A stretch of 39,087 nucleotides of DNA from CAZOWW01 sp964583765 (lineage in GTDB: Bacteria; Actinomycetota; Actinomycetes; Actinomycetales; Kineosporiaceae), in assembly GCA_964583765.1 (NCBI GenBank), contig CAZOWW010000045.1, positions 1-39,087 of the forward strand, in the 5' to 3' direction. This document shows, one piece after another, positions 30,026 to 38,569 of this stretch. The first letter of the stretch is position 1, and the number at the start of each line of letters is the position of its first letter. Under the pieces are notes generated by a model. It was not told the DNA's origin. It made no database searches and saw only the letters and a list, made by a program, of their open reading frames with translations. A program made the position numbers and the translations under genes.

Positions 30026-31029
30026 GACGGGCCCCGCACAGGTGGTCCGGCAGAGGGCCCGGTACGAATCACCGCCGCCGTGGGTGTGCGCCCGGCGCGG
30101 GGCACGCGGGCGATGGACGCGCCCGTCAGCGCCGTGACGACCTGCAAGTCGGCTGTGGGCACCGGGCTCCCAGGTCGGGTGAGGAACGGCTGGGCGGGGT
30201 CGGTGGCCGACAGGCGACGCATCCAGGCGAACCCGGCGGCGAACATGGCGACGACCACCCCGAGGGCGATCTGCCCGGCCGGGGTGTCATACGGGCGCAC
30301 GTATGCACCGCCGAAGACGGTCAGGAAGACCGCGAACGCGATGGTCATGAGGACGACGATCTGCACGCCGCGGCGCAGGCCGGCCCGCCCGGCGCTGATG
30401 CGCCGGCGCAGGTCGAGTTCCTCACGGGCAGCGGCGGCCAGCCCGGTGAGTACCTCGGCCAGGCGGTCCCCGCGGCGGCGGACGTTCAGGATCAGCGCGG
30501 CGATCACCAGATCAGCGCTGGGGTCGTCCAGCTGGGCCGCGAGGTCCAGCAGAGCAACATCCAGCGGGGACCGGGCCTTGATCTGCCCGGCCAGGCGCAC
30601 GAGCATCGGGCGCAGCGCCGAGGGTGCGTGCGCGGTGGTCGCGGGGATCGCGTGTTCGAGGCTGGCGTGGGCGGCGATGGTGTCCCGCAGGGACTCGGTC
30701 CAGATGACCAGTGCTTCCAGCCGGGTGATCTGTGCTTGTTCGGCCCGGGTGCCGCCGAACGTCGATGGCCACAGCACCACCAGGGCAGCGAGGCCGGCCG
30801 CGGCCACCGGCCAGCGGGTCAGGACCAGGGTGCCCAGACCCACCAGGATCCCTGCGGCAATTCGCGAGGTCACCGCGGGCGAGCGCAGCAACTGTCGGGC
30901 CCGGTGTGTCCGCGAGGCGGGCCGGGCCGAATCCACGACCGTGCCCCGGATCCCGACCACGAGCAGGAGGGTCGCGGCACCGAGTCCACCGGACAGGGTC
31001 GCGGCCATCAGGACGCCGGTATCGGGCAT
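30022..31029 (-). CDS. tadB: TadB-like inner membrane pilus platform protein
   Basis: 335 residues from ATG (MPDTGVLMAATLSG), just 2 bases after the TadA stop; upstream in-frame extension lies inside tadA and was rejected. Hydrophobic helices are near residues 8-25, 58-85, 235-265 and 280-295. Between them is the T2SSF domain: EALVIWTESLRDTIAAHASL, EHAIPATTAHAPSALRPMLV and DPSADLVIAALILNVRRRGD. TadB partners TadC as the membrane platform driven by the TadA ATPase. The C-terminal 40 residues are Pro/Arg/Thr-rich and overlap into tadC by 4 bases. Confidence 0.88.
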   Translation of the reverse strand: MPDTGVLMAATLSGGLGAATLLLVVGIRGTVVDSARPASRTHRARQLLRSPAVTSRIAAGILVGLGTLVLTRWPVAAAGLAALVVLWPSTFGGTRAEQAQITRLEALVIWTESLRDTIAAHASLEHAIPATTAHAPSALRPMLVRLAGQIKARSPLDVALLDLAAQLDDPSADLVIAALILNVRRRGDRLAEVLTGLAAAAREELDLRRRISAGRAGLRRGVQIVVLMTIAFAVFLTVFGGAYVRPYDTPAGQIALGVVVAMFAAGFAWMRRLSATDPAQPFLTRPGSPVPTADLQVVTALTGASIARVPRAGRTPTAAVIRTGPSAGPPVRGPS

Positions 31030-31031
31030 GG

Positions 31032-32414
31032 TCAGCTGCCTCCCGCGAGCCAGGCCAGCTGATTCCACACGGCGGTGTCGTCGTAGCCGACCGCGGCCAG
31101 GGCCTTCCAGCGCATGATCTGGACCTCGGGGTCCCGCGTGGCGCGCCCGTCCACGGGGGATTCGACGAAGATCCGGGAGCGGGTGACCTGCCCGTCGCTG
31201 CTGCCGGTGACCTCCAGGACCTCGGTGACGGTGCAGCGTCCGCCGAGCTTGGGGTTCTTCTTCACGAACACCACGAAGTCGATCGCGGCACCCATCAACG
31301 CATGCGTGACGGCGAAGCCCAGGTGCTCGTGCTGGGCGGCGTAGGTGGCCAGTCGCCCGAACACGTCCGCGGCGTCCCGGGCGTGGATCGTGGACAGGCT
31401 GCCGTCGTTGCCCTGGCTCATCGCCGAGAGCATCTCCACGACCTCCGGGCCCAGGACCTCCCCCACGATGACGCGCGAGGGGTTCTGCCGGCGGGTGCGG
31501 CGCACCAGATCGCCGATGCTCAGCCCGCCTCCGCCGTCCGCCGAGGGCAGGACCTCCTCCATCTCGGCGACGTCGGGGTGCAGTTCGGGGTGGCGGCGCA
31601 GCCCCAGCTCCAGGGCCCGCTCGACCGTGATGAGCCGCTCCTGTGGCGGGATGCAGTTGATCAGTGCGCGCAGGAGGGTGGTCTTGCCGGCGTCGGTGGC
31701 CCCGGCGACCATCACGTTGCACCGGGCCAGGACCATCGCCTGCAGGAACGCGGCGAGTTGTTCGTCGATGCTGCCCAGTTCCAGGAGCGTGCGGGCCCCA
31801 CCGGGGACCTCACGAGCCGCGGGTGGCAGGTGCGCGAGGAACATCTGGGGGAACCGGTTGCGCCGGATCGAGACCAGGGGACGTTCGGACGCCTGCATGA
31901 TCGCGGACAGGCGGGACCCGTCGGGTAGGCGTAGGTCGAGCTCGGGGTTCGCGGGGCTGAAGGGCCGTGCGTTCAGGCCGGCGTAGGCACCGAGGTTGCG
32001 CACGATGTCGATCAGGTCCTCGTCGCCGGCCGCGACCGGCCGCGCCCGGACCTTGCCGCGGGTGTCGGCGTAGGTGACCCAGACCTCGTCCGCGCCGTTG
32101 ATGTCGATGTTCTCCACGTCCGGGTCGTCCAGCAGCAGTTGCAACTGGCCCGCGCCGAACATTGCCGCGTCGATCGCCTCGACGAGCCGGCGGTCATAGC
32201 TTCCGTCGGGCAGTTCCTGGCCCGCGGCGATCTGGTCTTGCATGTGCCGGGCCACGACCTCCCCGGCCAGGCTCAGCGCGAGTTGCCGCTCGTCCTGCCC
32301 GGACAACGCAGGTTCTCCGTGGCGTTCGCGGACCTGCTTGACCTGGGTCATCCGGTCCGCGACCCGCGCCTGCAGCAGGCGCACCAATCGGTAGTCCAGG
32401 ACCTGCCCGCTCAT
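31032..32414 (-). CDS. tadA: TadA/CpaF-type pilus assembly ATPase
   Basis: 460 residues from an ATG overlapping the TadZ stop (ATGA). The N-terminal domain includes PDVENIDINGADEVWVTYAD and FSPANPELDLRLPDGSRLSA. The ATPase core shows Walker A GATDAGKT (238-245, K244), an Asp-box-like TVERALELGL, Walker B VIVGEVLGPE near 316-325 (GEVLG in place of the usual GEVRG), and the His box STIHARDAADVFGRLATYA. TadA powers Flp pilus extrusion from the cytoplasmic face of the membrane. Catalytic residues appear intact. C-terminus (AVWNQLAWLAGG) is short. Confidence 0.92.
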   Translation of the reverse strand: MSGQVLDYRLVRLLQARVADRMTQVKQVRERHGEPALSGQDERQLALSLAGEVVARHMQDQIAAGQELPDGSYDRRLVEAIDAAMFGAGQLQLLLDDPDVENIDINGADEVWVTYADTRGKVRARPVAAGDEDLIDIVRNLGAYAGLNARPFSPANPELDLRLPDGSRLSAIMQASERPLVSIRRNRFPQMFLAHLPPAAREVPGGARTLLELGSIDEQLAAFLQAMVLARCNVMVAGATDAGKTTLLRALINCIPPQERLITVERALELGLRRHPELHPDVAEMEEVLPSADGGGGLSIGDLVRRTRRQNPSRVIVGEVLGPEVVEMLSAMSQGNDGSLSTIHARDAADVFGRLATYAAQHEHLGFAVTHALMGAAIDFVVFVKKNPKLGGRCTVTEVLEVTGSSDGQVTRSRIFVESPVDGRATRDPEVQIMRWKALAAVGYDDTAVWNQLAWLAGGS

Positions 32415-33325
32415 CCGGCGCCTCCGCCGGGTGGCGCCGCCACCGGATCGGCCCGCCCTGGACCGAACGGTCGGTGAGCAGTCCGATCCCGGCGATCGGC
32501 GTTCCACGGGGTACCGCCGGCGTCCCGGCGATCGACGTGGCCCACCTGCAGCGGTGGGTCGGCAAGTTGCGGCCACCAGGTCAGCAGGGTCCCGGCCAGT
32601 TCGGCCGCGGAACGGATGAGGTCACTGCGGTCCAGGCCACGGCGGATCTCGCCGGTGCGTAGTGCTTCCGCAGCGGCGGGGTCGGTGGCGAGGACGCCCG
32701 CGACCGGGATCGGGGAACCGACGGCGTCGAGCATCCGCCGGACCTGCGTCAAAGCTCGGTCGTCCCCGCGGCGCGCTGCGACCACGACAGCGACGGGGTG
32801 ACGTTCGCGCGAGGGATCTCCAATGATCGCGGACAGGTCCTGCACCCGTTCGCGCAGGTGGTACAGGCTTTCCACGCTCACCTGGGCGAGCACCAACACT
32901 GCGGTCGCAGCCTTGGCCAGGGGCAGCGCGGCGTTCCCCGGCTGCAACCGTCCCAGGTCGGCGATCACGGTGCCCGACCAGCGCGCTGCCTCGGACGCCA
33001 CCACTGGCCACAGGCCCCGCATCGGCACGAACGCCGCCGCGCCGGGAGGTCCATGAATCACCGGTACACCCACGGTGGTCGGCTGGGCGTACTGAGCCAG
33101 CGTCCCGTCGGGCAGCCCGGTGCGCGCATCGGCCGCCAGGGACAACACGGTCGGCTCGGCGGCCAGCAACCCACCGCCCTCCACATGTCGGGCCCGGAAC
33201 GCCAGATCGCCCCCGGACGGATCGGCCTCCAGGACCAGGCGCTCTCCCGGCCAGACCATCCCCAGCACCATCGCCAGGGTGGTCACCCCGGGCGACCCCT
33301 TGTCCGCGCACACCGCCACGATCAT
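32411..33325 (-). CDS. TadZ/CpaE-like MinD-family protein with altered P-loop
   Basis: 304 residues from an ATG overlapping the CpaB-like stop. MIVAVCADKGSPGVTTLAMV replaces the MinD KGGVGKTT: the first Lys stays, the P-loop Lys is Val. LEADPSGGDLAF (switch I) and TVIADLGRLQPG (switch II) follow, and VAVVVAARRGDDRALTQVRR and IPVAGVLATDPAAAEALRTG match the CpaE/TadZ C-terminal part. The last 50 residues are basic and low-complexity. TadZ proteins mark the pilus site in the cell; most keep atypical P-loops, so this fits the family. Compare the T4SS-associated paralogue at 18932-19750. Confidence 0.8.
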   Translation of the reverse strand: MIVAVCADKGSPGVTTLAMVLGMVWPGERLVLEADPSGGDLAFRARHVEGGGLLAAEPTVLSLAADARTGLPDGTLAQYAQPTTVGVPVIHGPPGAAAFVPMRGLWPVVASEAARWSGTVIADLGRLQPGNAALPLAKAATAVLVLAQVSVESLYHLRERVQDLSAIIGDPSRERHPVAVVVAARRGDDRALTQVRRMLDAVGSPIPVAGVLATDPAAAEALRTGEIRRGLDRSDLIRSAAELAGTLLTWWPQLADPPLQVGHVDRRDAGGTPWNADRRDRTAHRPFGPGRADPVAAPPGGGAG

Positions 33326-33996
33326 CGCCGGCCCACCCTGATCAGCGCGATCCGCCCGGCACCACTGGCTGCGGCGACACCCGTGGCTTGGGCTCGGGGC
33401 ACCACCAAGGTCAGCAAGGTCCCACCGGCCTGCGCCGGGTCATCGCGCGAGGAGAAGACCTGCGCCTGGTTCACCAGCACCTGCCCGGACGCGGAGTCAT
33501 CGGTGGAATCCCGCGACGGCAGGGCGACCACCGCCACCACATCACCCGGCGCCAGCCCATCGGCGGGAATCTGTCCACCCTTGACCGCTACACCGACCTG
33601 GGCATTGGCGGCCGACATGGTCGAGGCTGCGTCGGCGACCATGGAACGCTGCAGCAGCATGTTGGGCAGCAGGTGCACCGCTGCCGGACGCCCGATCACG
33701 CCGTCCAGGTGCTTCGCGGCGATCGCGGTGACGCCGCCGGCCACCGCCACGGTCGACAGGTCAGATCGTTCGATCACGTGCCCCGCAGGAACATCCCGCA
33801 CAACCACCACGACCGGAATCTTGTGCCCGGCCTGCACGTACAGGTAGGCACCGACCGCCGCCAACCCGACGATCAGCGCGATCGCCAATGACACGTAGCC
33901 CGGACGCGACTGGCGCGTCGGCAAACTGGCGCCCACCCGCACGTCGACCGGCTGCCGCACCGCCGCAGTTGCCCGCATCGAGGCTCCCGTCGTCAT
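33322..33996 (-). CDS. CpaB/RcpC-like SAF-domain pilus assembly protein
   Basis: 224 residues from ATG. A hydrophobic helix (about 33-55, SLAIALIVGLAAVGAYLYVQ) anchors the protein; the following VVVVVRDVPAGHVIERSDLS is the SAF-domain start, with GQIPADGLAPGDVVAVVALP as its C-terminal part. SAF-domain CpaB proteins in Flp loci bind cell-wall or pilus components outside the membrane. It leads the tadZ-A-B-C genes with overlapping stop/start. Its ribosome site is weak; another GAGGAG lies further upstream. Confidence 0.8.
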   Translation of the reverse strand: MTTGASMRATAAVRQPVDVRVGASLPTRQSRPGYVSLAIALIVGLAAVGAYLYVQAGHKIPVVVVVRDVPAGHVIERSDLSTVAVAGGVTAIAAKHLDGVIGRPAAVHLLPNMLLQRSMVADAASTMSAANAQVGVAVKGGQIPADGLAPGDVVAVVALPSRDSTDDSASGQVLVNQAQVFSSRDDPAQAGGTLLTLVVPRAQATGVAAASGAGRIALIRVGRR

Positions 33997-34054
33997 CTGC
34001 CTTTCTCTCCTCGTGTGGGCGCGCTCTGGCCATCCACCAGTCCCGAATGTTCGC

Positions 34055-35005
34055 TCACCGGTTGACCACCTGGATCTGCTCCACCGCGAATGTCGAGCGA
34101 GCCTGCGTGTGCATCACCGGCAGCGTGCCGCCGGCCCCACCCGAGCCGGTCCAGGTCACCGCCCAGTCGATCGACACGGTGGCGGTCAACGGCCCATTTG
34201 CCGTGACATGCCGGTACACGTAGCCGCAGCCCCCGCCGCTGGGCGGATCGTTCCCATCCGCAGTGGTCCACGGCCGGCCTGGACCGTCACATGGGACCGG
34301 ATCTCCCCCATCGCCCGGATCGAACACCAACGCGGTCGGCACCAGGCGCACTGTGGCCCACACCCCACCCGCGGAGGCCGTCGCGGACAAGGAATGCCAG
34401 GTCGCCGGAGCGGTCCAGAACCACGTCCACAGATTCACCCACGTGTAGGGAACGCCGTTGTCGCTGTTGTTCTGCTGCGGGGACCGCTCGATCGTCGGCG
34501 CTGGAAGATGCACTGTCGCCAAAGCCTCCTGCGCGAGTTTCGCCGGCGTCACCACCACGGGCATACCCGGAGGCGGAGTGGCAAGCCACAACGTCAAGGC
34601 CGTCCCCCCATCCAGCCTCACGTATGGATCCAGGCATGTCCGGTTGTAGATCGCGCCTTTCGGGTACTCGTTGCCCCAGAGCAAGTCCGAAGGAGGAGGC
34701 GGTGGGTTCACCACGCGGTAATAGCAGCCGTCGGATAGGTTGAACCAGCCATATCTCGGCATATAGCAGTCGACGGGCTTCCCCCGCCATGTGCAGCCGG
34801 TACCGGTGGGCTCTCCCCCTCCGGAGGGACGGGTCGTTGATCCAGGAGAACCGGGATCCTTGACCACCACTCTACAGAGAGCAGGATCTTCACTGCATAG
34901 AGGCAACGGTGGAGATCCAGTAGGTGAAGTAGCGGTGGCTGCCATCGATGCCACCGTCACCAGAGACAGGGCCATCACCAGAATGCTGCTACCTAAGCTA
35001 CGCAT
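34055..35005 (-). CDS. secreted hypothetical protein of the Tad locus
   Basis: 316 residues. The N-terminal 25 residues (MRSLGSSILVMALSLVTVAS) form a signal peptide. The mature part has eight or more Cys residues (LCSEDPALCR, GCTWRG, DCYMPRYGW, GCYYRV) and many Trp/Tyr, suggesting an exported disulfide-rich domain, then a Pro-rich loop (VVNPPPPPSDLLWG) and a beta-rich C-terminus ending in FAVEQIQVVNR. Related actinobacterial proteins beside Tad genes are often labelled ATP/GTP-binding, but no nucleotide motif is visible here. It overlaps the lipoprotein gene by 13 bases, so both probably share a transcript. Confidence 0.65.
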   Translation of the reverse strand: MRSLGSSILVMALSLVTVASMAATATSPTGSPPLPLCSEDPALCRVVVKDPGSPGSTTRPSGGGEPTGTGCTWRGKPVDCYMPRYGWFNLSDGCYYRVVNPPPPPSDLLWGNEYPKGAIYNRTCLDPYVRLDGGTALTLWLATPPPGMPVVVTPAKLAQEALATVHLPAPTIERSPQQNNSDNGVPYTWVNLWTWFWTAPATWHSLSATASAGGVWATVRLVPTALVFDPGDGGDPVPCDGPGRPWTTADGNDPPSGGGCGYVYRHVTANGPLTATVSIDWAVTWTGSGGAGGTLPVMHTQARSTFAVEQIQVVNR

Positions 35006-35625
35006 GTCCTACTCGTATCCCCCGACACTTTGTAGACACCCCAATTACCTTGGTAAAAGATGACTTGGATAGTCATCTCATGCGGCGGCGGAGGGGTCTG
35101 CCTGGCGTAGACCAGAGTCTTCCCCGTCGTAGTGTTGTACGCCTCCCAGGTGGATGAAACGGTCGGACAGTCCGATATCACAACAAGCGGGTATGGCTTG
35201 GACTTCAAGTTATCCTTTGTTGCAAGGATGCGAGACTTCGGAGGATTCCCGCGAAGTGCGATCTTCTTCTGATAGAAGCTACGTATAAGTTGTTCCTGTT
35301 CGTACCGGGTTGGATCGAAGCTATACCTAGAGAAATCGGCGCCAGGGGTGTAATTGGCATTGGGTGCAGGCGGATTTCGTTCTGCCTCATAGGTCGCTGC
35401 AAGGAACTTGAAGTAAGCCGTGACCGCCGCTTGCGCCTGAGGATTAATTGTCGTCGTGGTTCCTGTTGCCGTTGCAGTACTAAGGCTGGAGGTCGAGGAG
35501 AGGGGTGCCCCGCTCGTGGGGGAATCCTCACGCGGCTCGGAACCGCCGCCCCCGCATCCCGCGACCGCCATCGCCGCAAGTGGGATGAAGACCCACTCAC
35601 TCAACCTACTCCCCCGCAACCCCAT
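34993..35625 (-). CDS. lipoprotein of the Tad locus
   Basis: 210 residues from ATG with GGAGGGG upstream. IPLAAMAVAGCGGGG is a lipobox with the lipidated Cys at residue 24. A Thr/Ser-rich spacer (to about 62) precedes QAAVTAYFKFLAATYEAERN, PSRSFY-like RYEQEQLIRSFYQKK, and a strand-rich end (MTIQVIFYQGNWGVYKVSGD). The fold resembles the NTF2-like / SnoaL-type envelope domains common in actinobacterial lipoproteins, though not decisively. It is the first gene in the Tad unit; a surface anchor or assembly role is only an inference. Confidence 0.7.
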   Translation of the reverse strand: MGLRGSRLSEWVFIPLAAMAVAGCGGGGSEPREDSPTSGAPLSSTSSLSTATATGTTTTINPQAQAAVTAYFKFLAATYEAERNPPAPNANYTPGADFSRYSFDPTRYEQEQLIRSFYQKKIALRGNPPKSRILATKDNLKSKPYPLVVISDCPTVSSTWEAYNTTTGKTLVYARQTPPPPHEMTIQVIFYQGNWGVYKVSGDTSRTCVA

Positions 35626-36831
35626 GCGCGATCCCCTCCGTTCCGCGTGAAGATGGCGGTGCCAGCACTCTCAGCGACCGCCGCTCCCTGCGATGGCGCA
35701 AGACTCTAACACCAGAGCGCCGCCTCGCCAGGGTTATCCACAACCCGATGTGCAGAGGGCTCCAACTCGCACTCCGCCGCGATCCCTGAACCTGTGCGCG
35801 CATAGATCGGTTCACCCAACCTTCGCCCGCACCTAGATACCCCGGGCGGATTCCGGGTCTGCCGATCGGCAAGCTCCGGCGAGTCACTCGGCCCATGGGT
35901 GTTCCCAAGATCGGCCTCGGAAATCCGTGCTGGCTGTGACCGCAGGTCCGCCGCGTTTCAGGGCACTTTCACGACAAGCCCACCGGCATCCTGGCCCGTC
36001 AGGAGGGGACCCGAGGACCCAGGAGCCCGGCGGATCGGCGGATCGGCGGATCGGCGGATCGGCGGATCGGCGACCATAGCGTCACTGTGGTGGCGTCACT
36101 CGCGATGAAGAGGAGGAGAGAGCAGACGCGTACCTCAGCCGGACCTGCGATGATCGATCACAGGCAACGCAGGATCGCTCCTTGATTCCCCGAAGGGTTC
36201 CCGCGCAAGCGCTCCCCGCCTCCACCATGACCATTGAACCCAGAATTCCTGGTACTCGCGGTCCGGTGCAGGGATCCCCCACACCTCCCGGGGTACTGCC
36301 GAACAGGAATCGACACGTCCATCGGAATGTCGCGGTCGTTGTGCCGGTCCGGTTCCCCGGGAAACCCCACCTCGTTCGCGTATCCTGCAGGTGTTGTTCC
36401 CGAGAACTGGCGCTGCCTCAGCAACGAGGTGAGTCAGGGATGGTTGACGCCGTTCGAGGACTCCGGAACGAGAGCCGTAACGCTTGAGCCATCATCCGCA
36501 ATGGAGCATGAGCCGAGAGGTGAGGCGTCCGTCCACGCGATGCAACCCGGTGACCTGCGCCGGACCGACCACCAACGGACCCACGGTGCAGGACGGTCCT
36601 TGCCAGAGAAATCCCCCGCAGGGGACGCACTGGTGACAACACAGCCGGCGACTCGCACGTCGAGCGGCACCCCCTCGCCAGACCCTCTTCCCGAGCTGAC
36701 GCGGCGGCGCCGCGCCGATGGCCGGGACGACCTTGCTCTTCGACACCAGGGCCTGGCATGACCGCCGGTCAGCACACCCTTCGGCCTGGTGTTTCCAGGC
36801 CTCGGCTCCTGCTGCGATCGGAGCCCGATCC
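35626..36831. other. 1.2-kb intergenic region with short repeats and no supported gene
   Basis: No frame has both a ribosome site and recognisable sequence. The left 100 bases carry the ribosome site and presumably the promoter of the Tad-locus lipoprotein. An 8-bp tandem array lies at 36029-36068. A plus-strand stretch near 36360-36480 (AYPAGVVPENWRCLSNEVSQ) looks mildly coding but has no convincing start or family, and may be a gene remnant. Confidence 0.4.
36029..36068. repeat. 8-bp tandem repeat, 5 copies
   Basis: GGCGGATC is repeated five times exactly (36029-36036 through 36061-36068), followed by GGCGACC. Each unit contains GGATC/GATCC-like sequence. Copy-number variation between strains would be expected. 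Confidence 0.95.
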
Positions 36832-37074
36832 TCAGACGCGCATCGCCGCCAGGACGTCCGCGAACAAGGTCTCCGTGCGTGTCGCGATGAGTGCTGCCAG
36901 GTCTTCAGGCGAATGGATCACCGGTGTGGTGGGCGGGGTCAGCCACAAGACCGAGCCCTCGACATCCTCGTCACCGTTGCGGGTCAACAGGGCGTAGAAG
37001 CTACCCACTCCCTCGTCGTACCCCCAACTGCTGCGGGAATCCCACCCCGCCAGAGCCAACGGCCAACTGTTCAT
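36832..37074 (-). CDS. small conserved hypothetical protein
   Basis: 80 residues from ATG (MNSWPLALAGWDSRSSWGYD). The Trp-rich start, SFYALLTRNGDEDVEGSVLW and LTPPTTPVIHSPEDLAALIA, then ATRTETLFADVLAAMRV, match a short family common in actinobacterial accessory regions; I know no function for it. Highly charged, soluble, no signal. An upstream frame (RVAGLVREHLADRAKAIASA) overlaps its start in another frame and could be the end of a partner gene with high GC3. A tail of a close relative is found next to tRNA-Ser at 25543-25605. Confidence 0.6.
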   Translation of the reverse strand: MNSWPLALAGWDSRSSWGYDEGVGSFYALLTRNGDEDVEGSVLWLTPPTTPVIHSPEDLAALIATRTETLFADVLAAMRV

Positions 37075-37854
37075 CAGGTCCCCCGTCTTCTCCGCCCGCC
37101 GACGCGATCGCCTTGGCTCGGTCGGCCAGGTGCTCCCGAACCAACCCGGCGACGCGCGGCGAGGCCGGATCCTGGACGGAAGTCACCGCCCCGACCAGCG
37201 TAGGAGTCCGCACACAGAGTCGCCTGCGCCGTGCTCGGTGTCGGGGAGGAAGTTGCTCCCTGCACAGCGCCTCGTCCGATCGCCGAGCCCGAGGCCCGCC
37301 GAGCGGTTCGGCCACTCGTTCCGCGCAGTGAGGAGAGCCCGTCGGTGGTCCATCCACGGCGGCACGCTCGTCCGGCGGCATCGCTCTCCCGCGGGGTGTG
37401 CCCTCAGCGTGGTGTACGGCAGGTCCCGTGAAAGCACGGGACGGCGAACGCGGCGCCCCTCGGCCAGGTGACGCCCGAGGGCCCGCTCCCGCTGACGTCG
37501 TCGCCACGGAGAGGGCTCGAGCCGGGGCCTGAGCGACTCGACCGAGCGGTGGCTCCCCGGACCGAACGGGCAAGGCTTGATTCGATCATGTGGCCATGGC
37601 GCCTGTCCGCGGCTGCGCTGCAACAGATGTCGCCAGGACGCCATGCGGATCACACCTGCGAAGATCACACCCGCGCAGCAGTTGCGGTAGCCCCCTGGGC
37701 GATAGAGCCGAACGAGCACACCACCGACACCGGATCATGCTCGGTCATGCCCGGCCGCGCAGATGGCACCGCACACCAAGAGCCACAAGCACCTCAGCGA
37801 AGCCGGCGGCGACGATCCGACCCGGCCGACGACCGGGCCAGGGCTTCCTCCACC

Positions 37855-37911
37855 CGGCCACCGCAGCTGCCCTCGGCCACCGCAGCTGCCCCCGGCCACC
37901 ACAGCTCCACC
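37855..37911. repeat. 19-bp tandem repeat, 3 copies
   Basis: Units start at 37855, 37874 and 37893, each beginning CGGCCACC. The first two (CGGCCACCGCAGCTGCCCT / ...CCCC) differ only in the last base; the third has several changes. The function is unknown; it lies in a non-coding stretch. Confidence 0.85.
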
Positions 37912-38098
37912 GATCACAGCCGATCTGCCGGGCCACAGCGTCCGTGGTCACCGACGCGGCTCCTGCACGTGCGCAGCGGGCCACAGGGGCCGACGTGATC
38001 CCGAGCCGGCGTCACGTTCCCTGGCCGTGAGACCGCACGCGGTCCGACCGGATCCAGGCACCCAGCCGCCTCAGCCCTGGCTCTGCCTGAGATCGACA

Positions 38099-38110
38099 GG
38101 AAGCGTTTCC
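38099..38110. promoter_or_regulatory. LacI-type operator-like palindrome, imperfect
   Basis: GGAAGCGTTTCC is one substitution pair away from the perfect GGAAGCGCTTCC found 128 bases downstream. LacI-family operators have a central CG and flanking arms of this form, and sugar-responsive LacI regulators commonly control cellulase genes in actinobacteria. It is about 460 bases upstream of the CBM2 gene start. Confidence 0.55.
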
Positions 38111-38226
38111 AGTCAGGGGAGTCCAGAGCGCGATCCTCCGTCCCGCATCACCCCAGGATGCTCTGTTGACATGTGACAAGCAGGCCGCCCATCATGCTCC
38201 CCCAGTGCTCCGGGCTGTCTCCATCC

Positions 38227-38238
38227 GGAAGCGCTTCC
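38227..38238. promoter_or_regulatory. LacI-type operator-like palindrome, perfect
   Basis: GGAAGCGCTTCC is a perfect 12-bp palindrome with the central CG typical of LacI-family operators such as those bound by cellobiose-responsive regulators (CelR/CebR type, which bind the related TGGGAGCGCTCCCA). It is 332 bases upstream of the CBM2 start. No LacI-type regulator gene is in the window. Confidence 0.65.
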
Positions 38239-38569
38239 AGACAATTCGCCCATCCGACCGGAGATCCTCTGTGTGCGCACCTGGCGGGATCCCAGACGTC
38301 CAGCGAGGGCTTCCTTCAGCCCGCAGGACGTCTGTACCTCACGTCCGGGAGTTCTCCTCACCCGTTGTGGACGCTGCGGGGGCCGCGGGAGCGCCGCCCG
38401 CTTCTCCCGGCCCGGTGGCACAGCGGCTTTCCGGTTCGGACGAGCGTTCGGAGACACCTCTGTGATGCGCATGTCGCATTCACGGCAATGGGCCGGGACG
38501 GGACGGGCGCCTGGGCAGGCAACCGGCCCGTCCCGGCCCGACGTCCCCTGGAACGGAGAAGAGACAGGC

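Larger units (their letters stand above)
37075..38569. other. 1.5-kb mostly non-coding region upstream of the CBM2 gene
   Basis: The left part may hold the end of a partner gene for the small protein at 36832 (minus frame with AVTSVQDPASPRVAGLVREH). Otherwise no gene is supportable. A 19-bp tandem repeat lies at 37855-37911, and two LacI-type palindromes at 38099 and 38227 mark the control region of the CBM2 gene. Confidence 0.45.
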
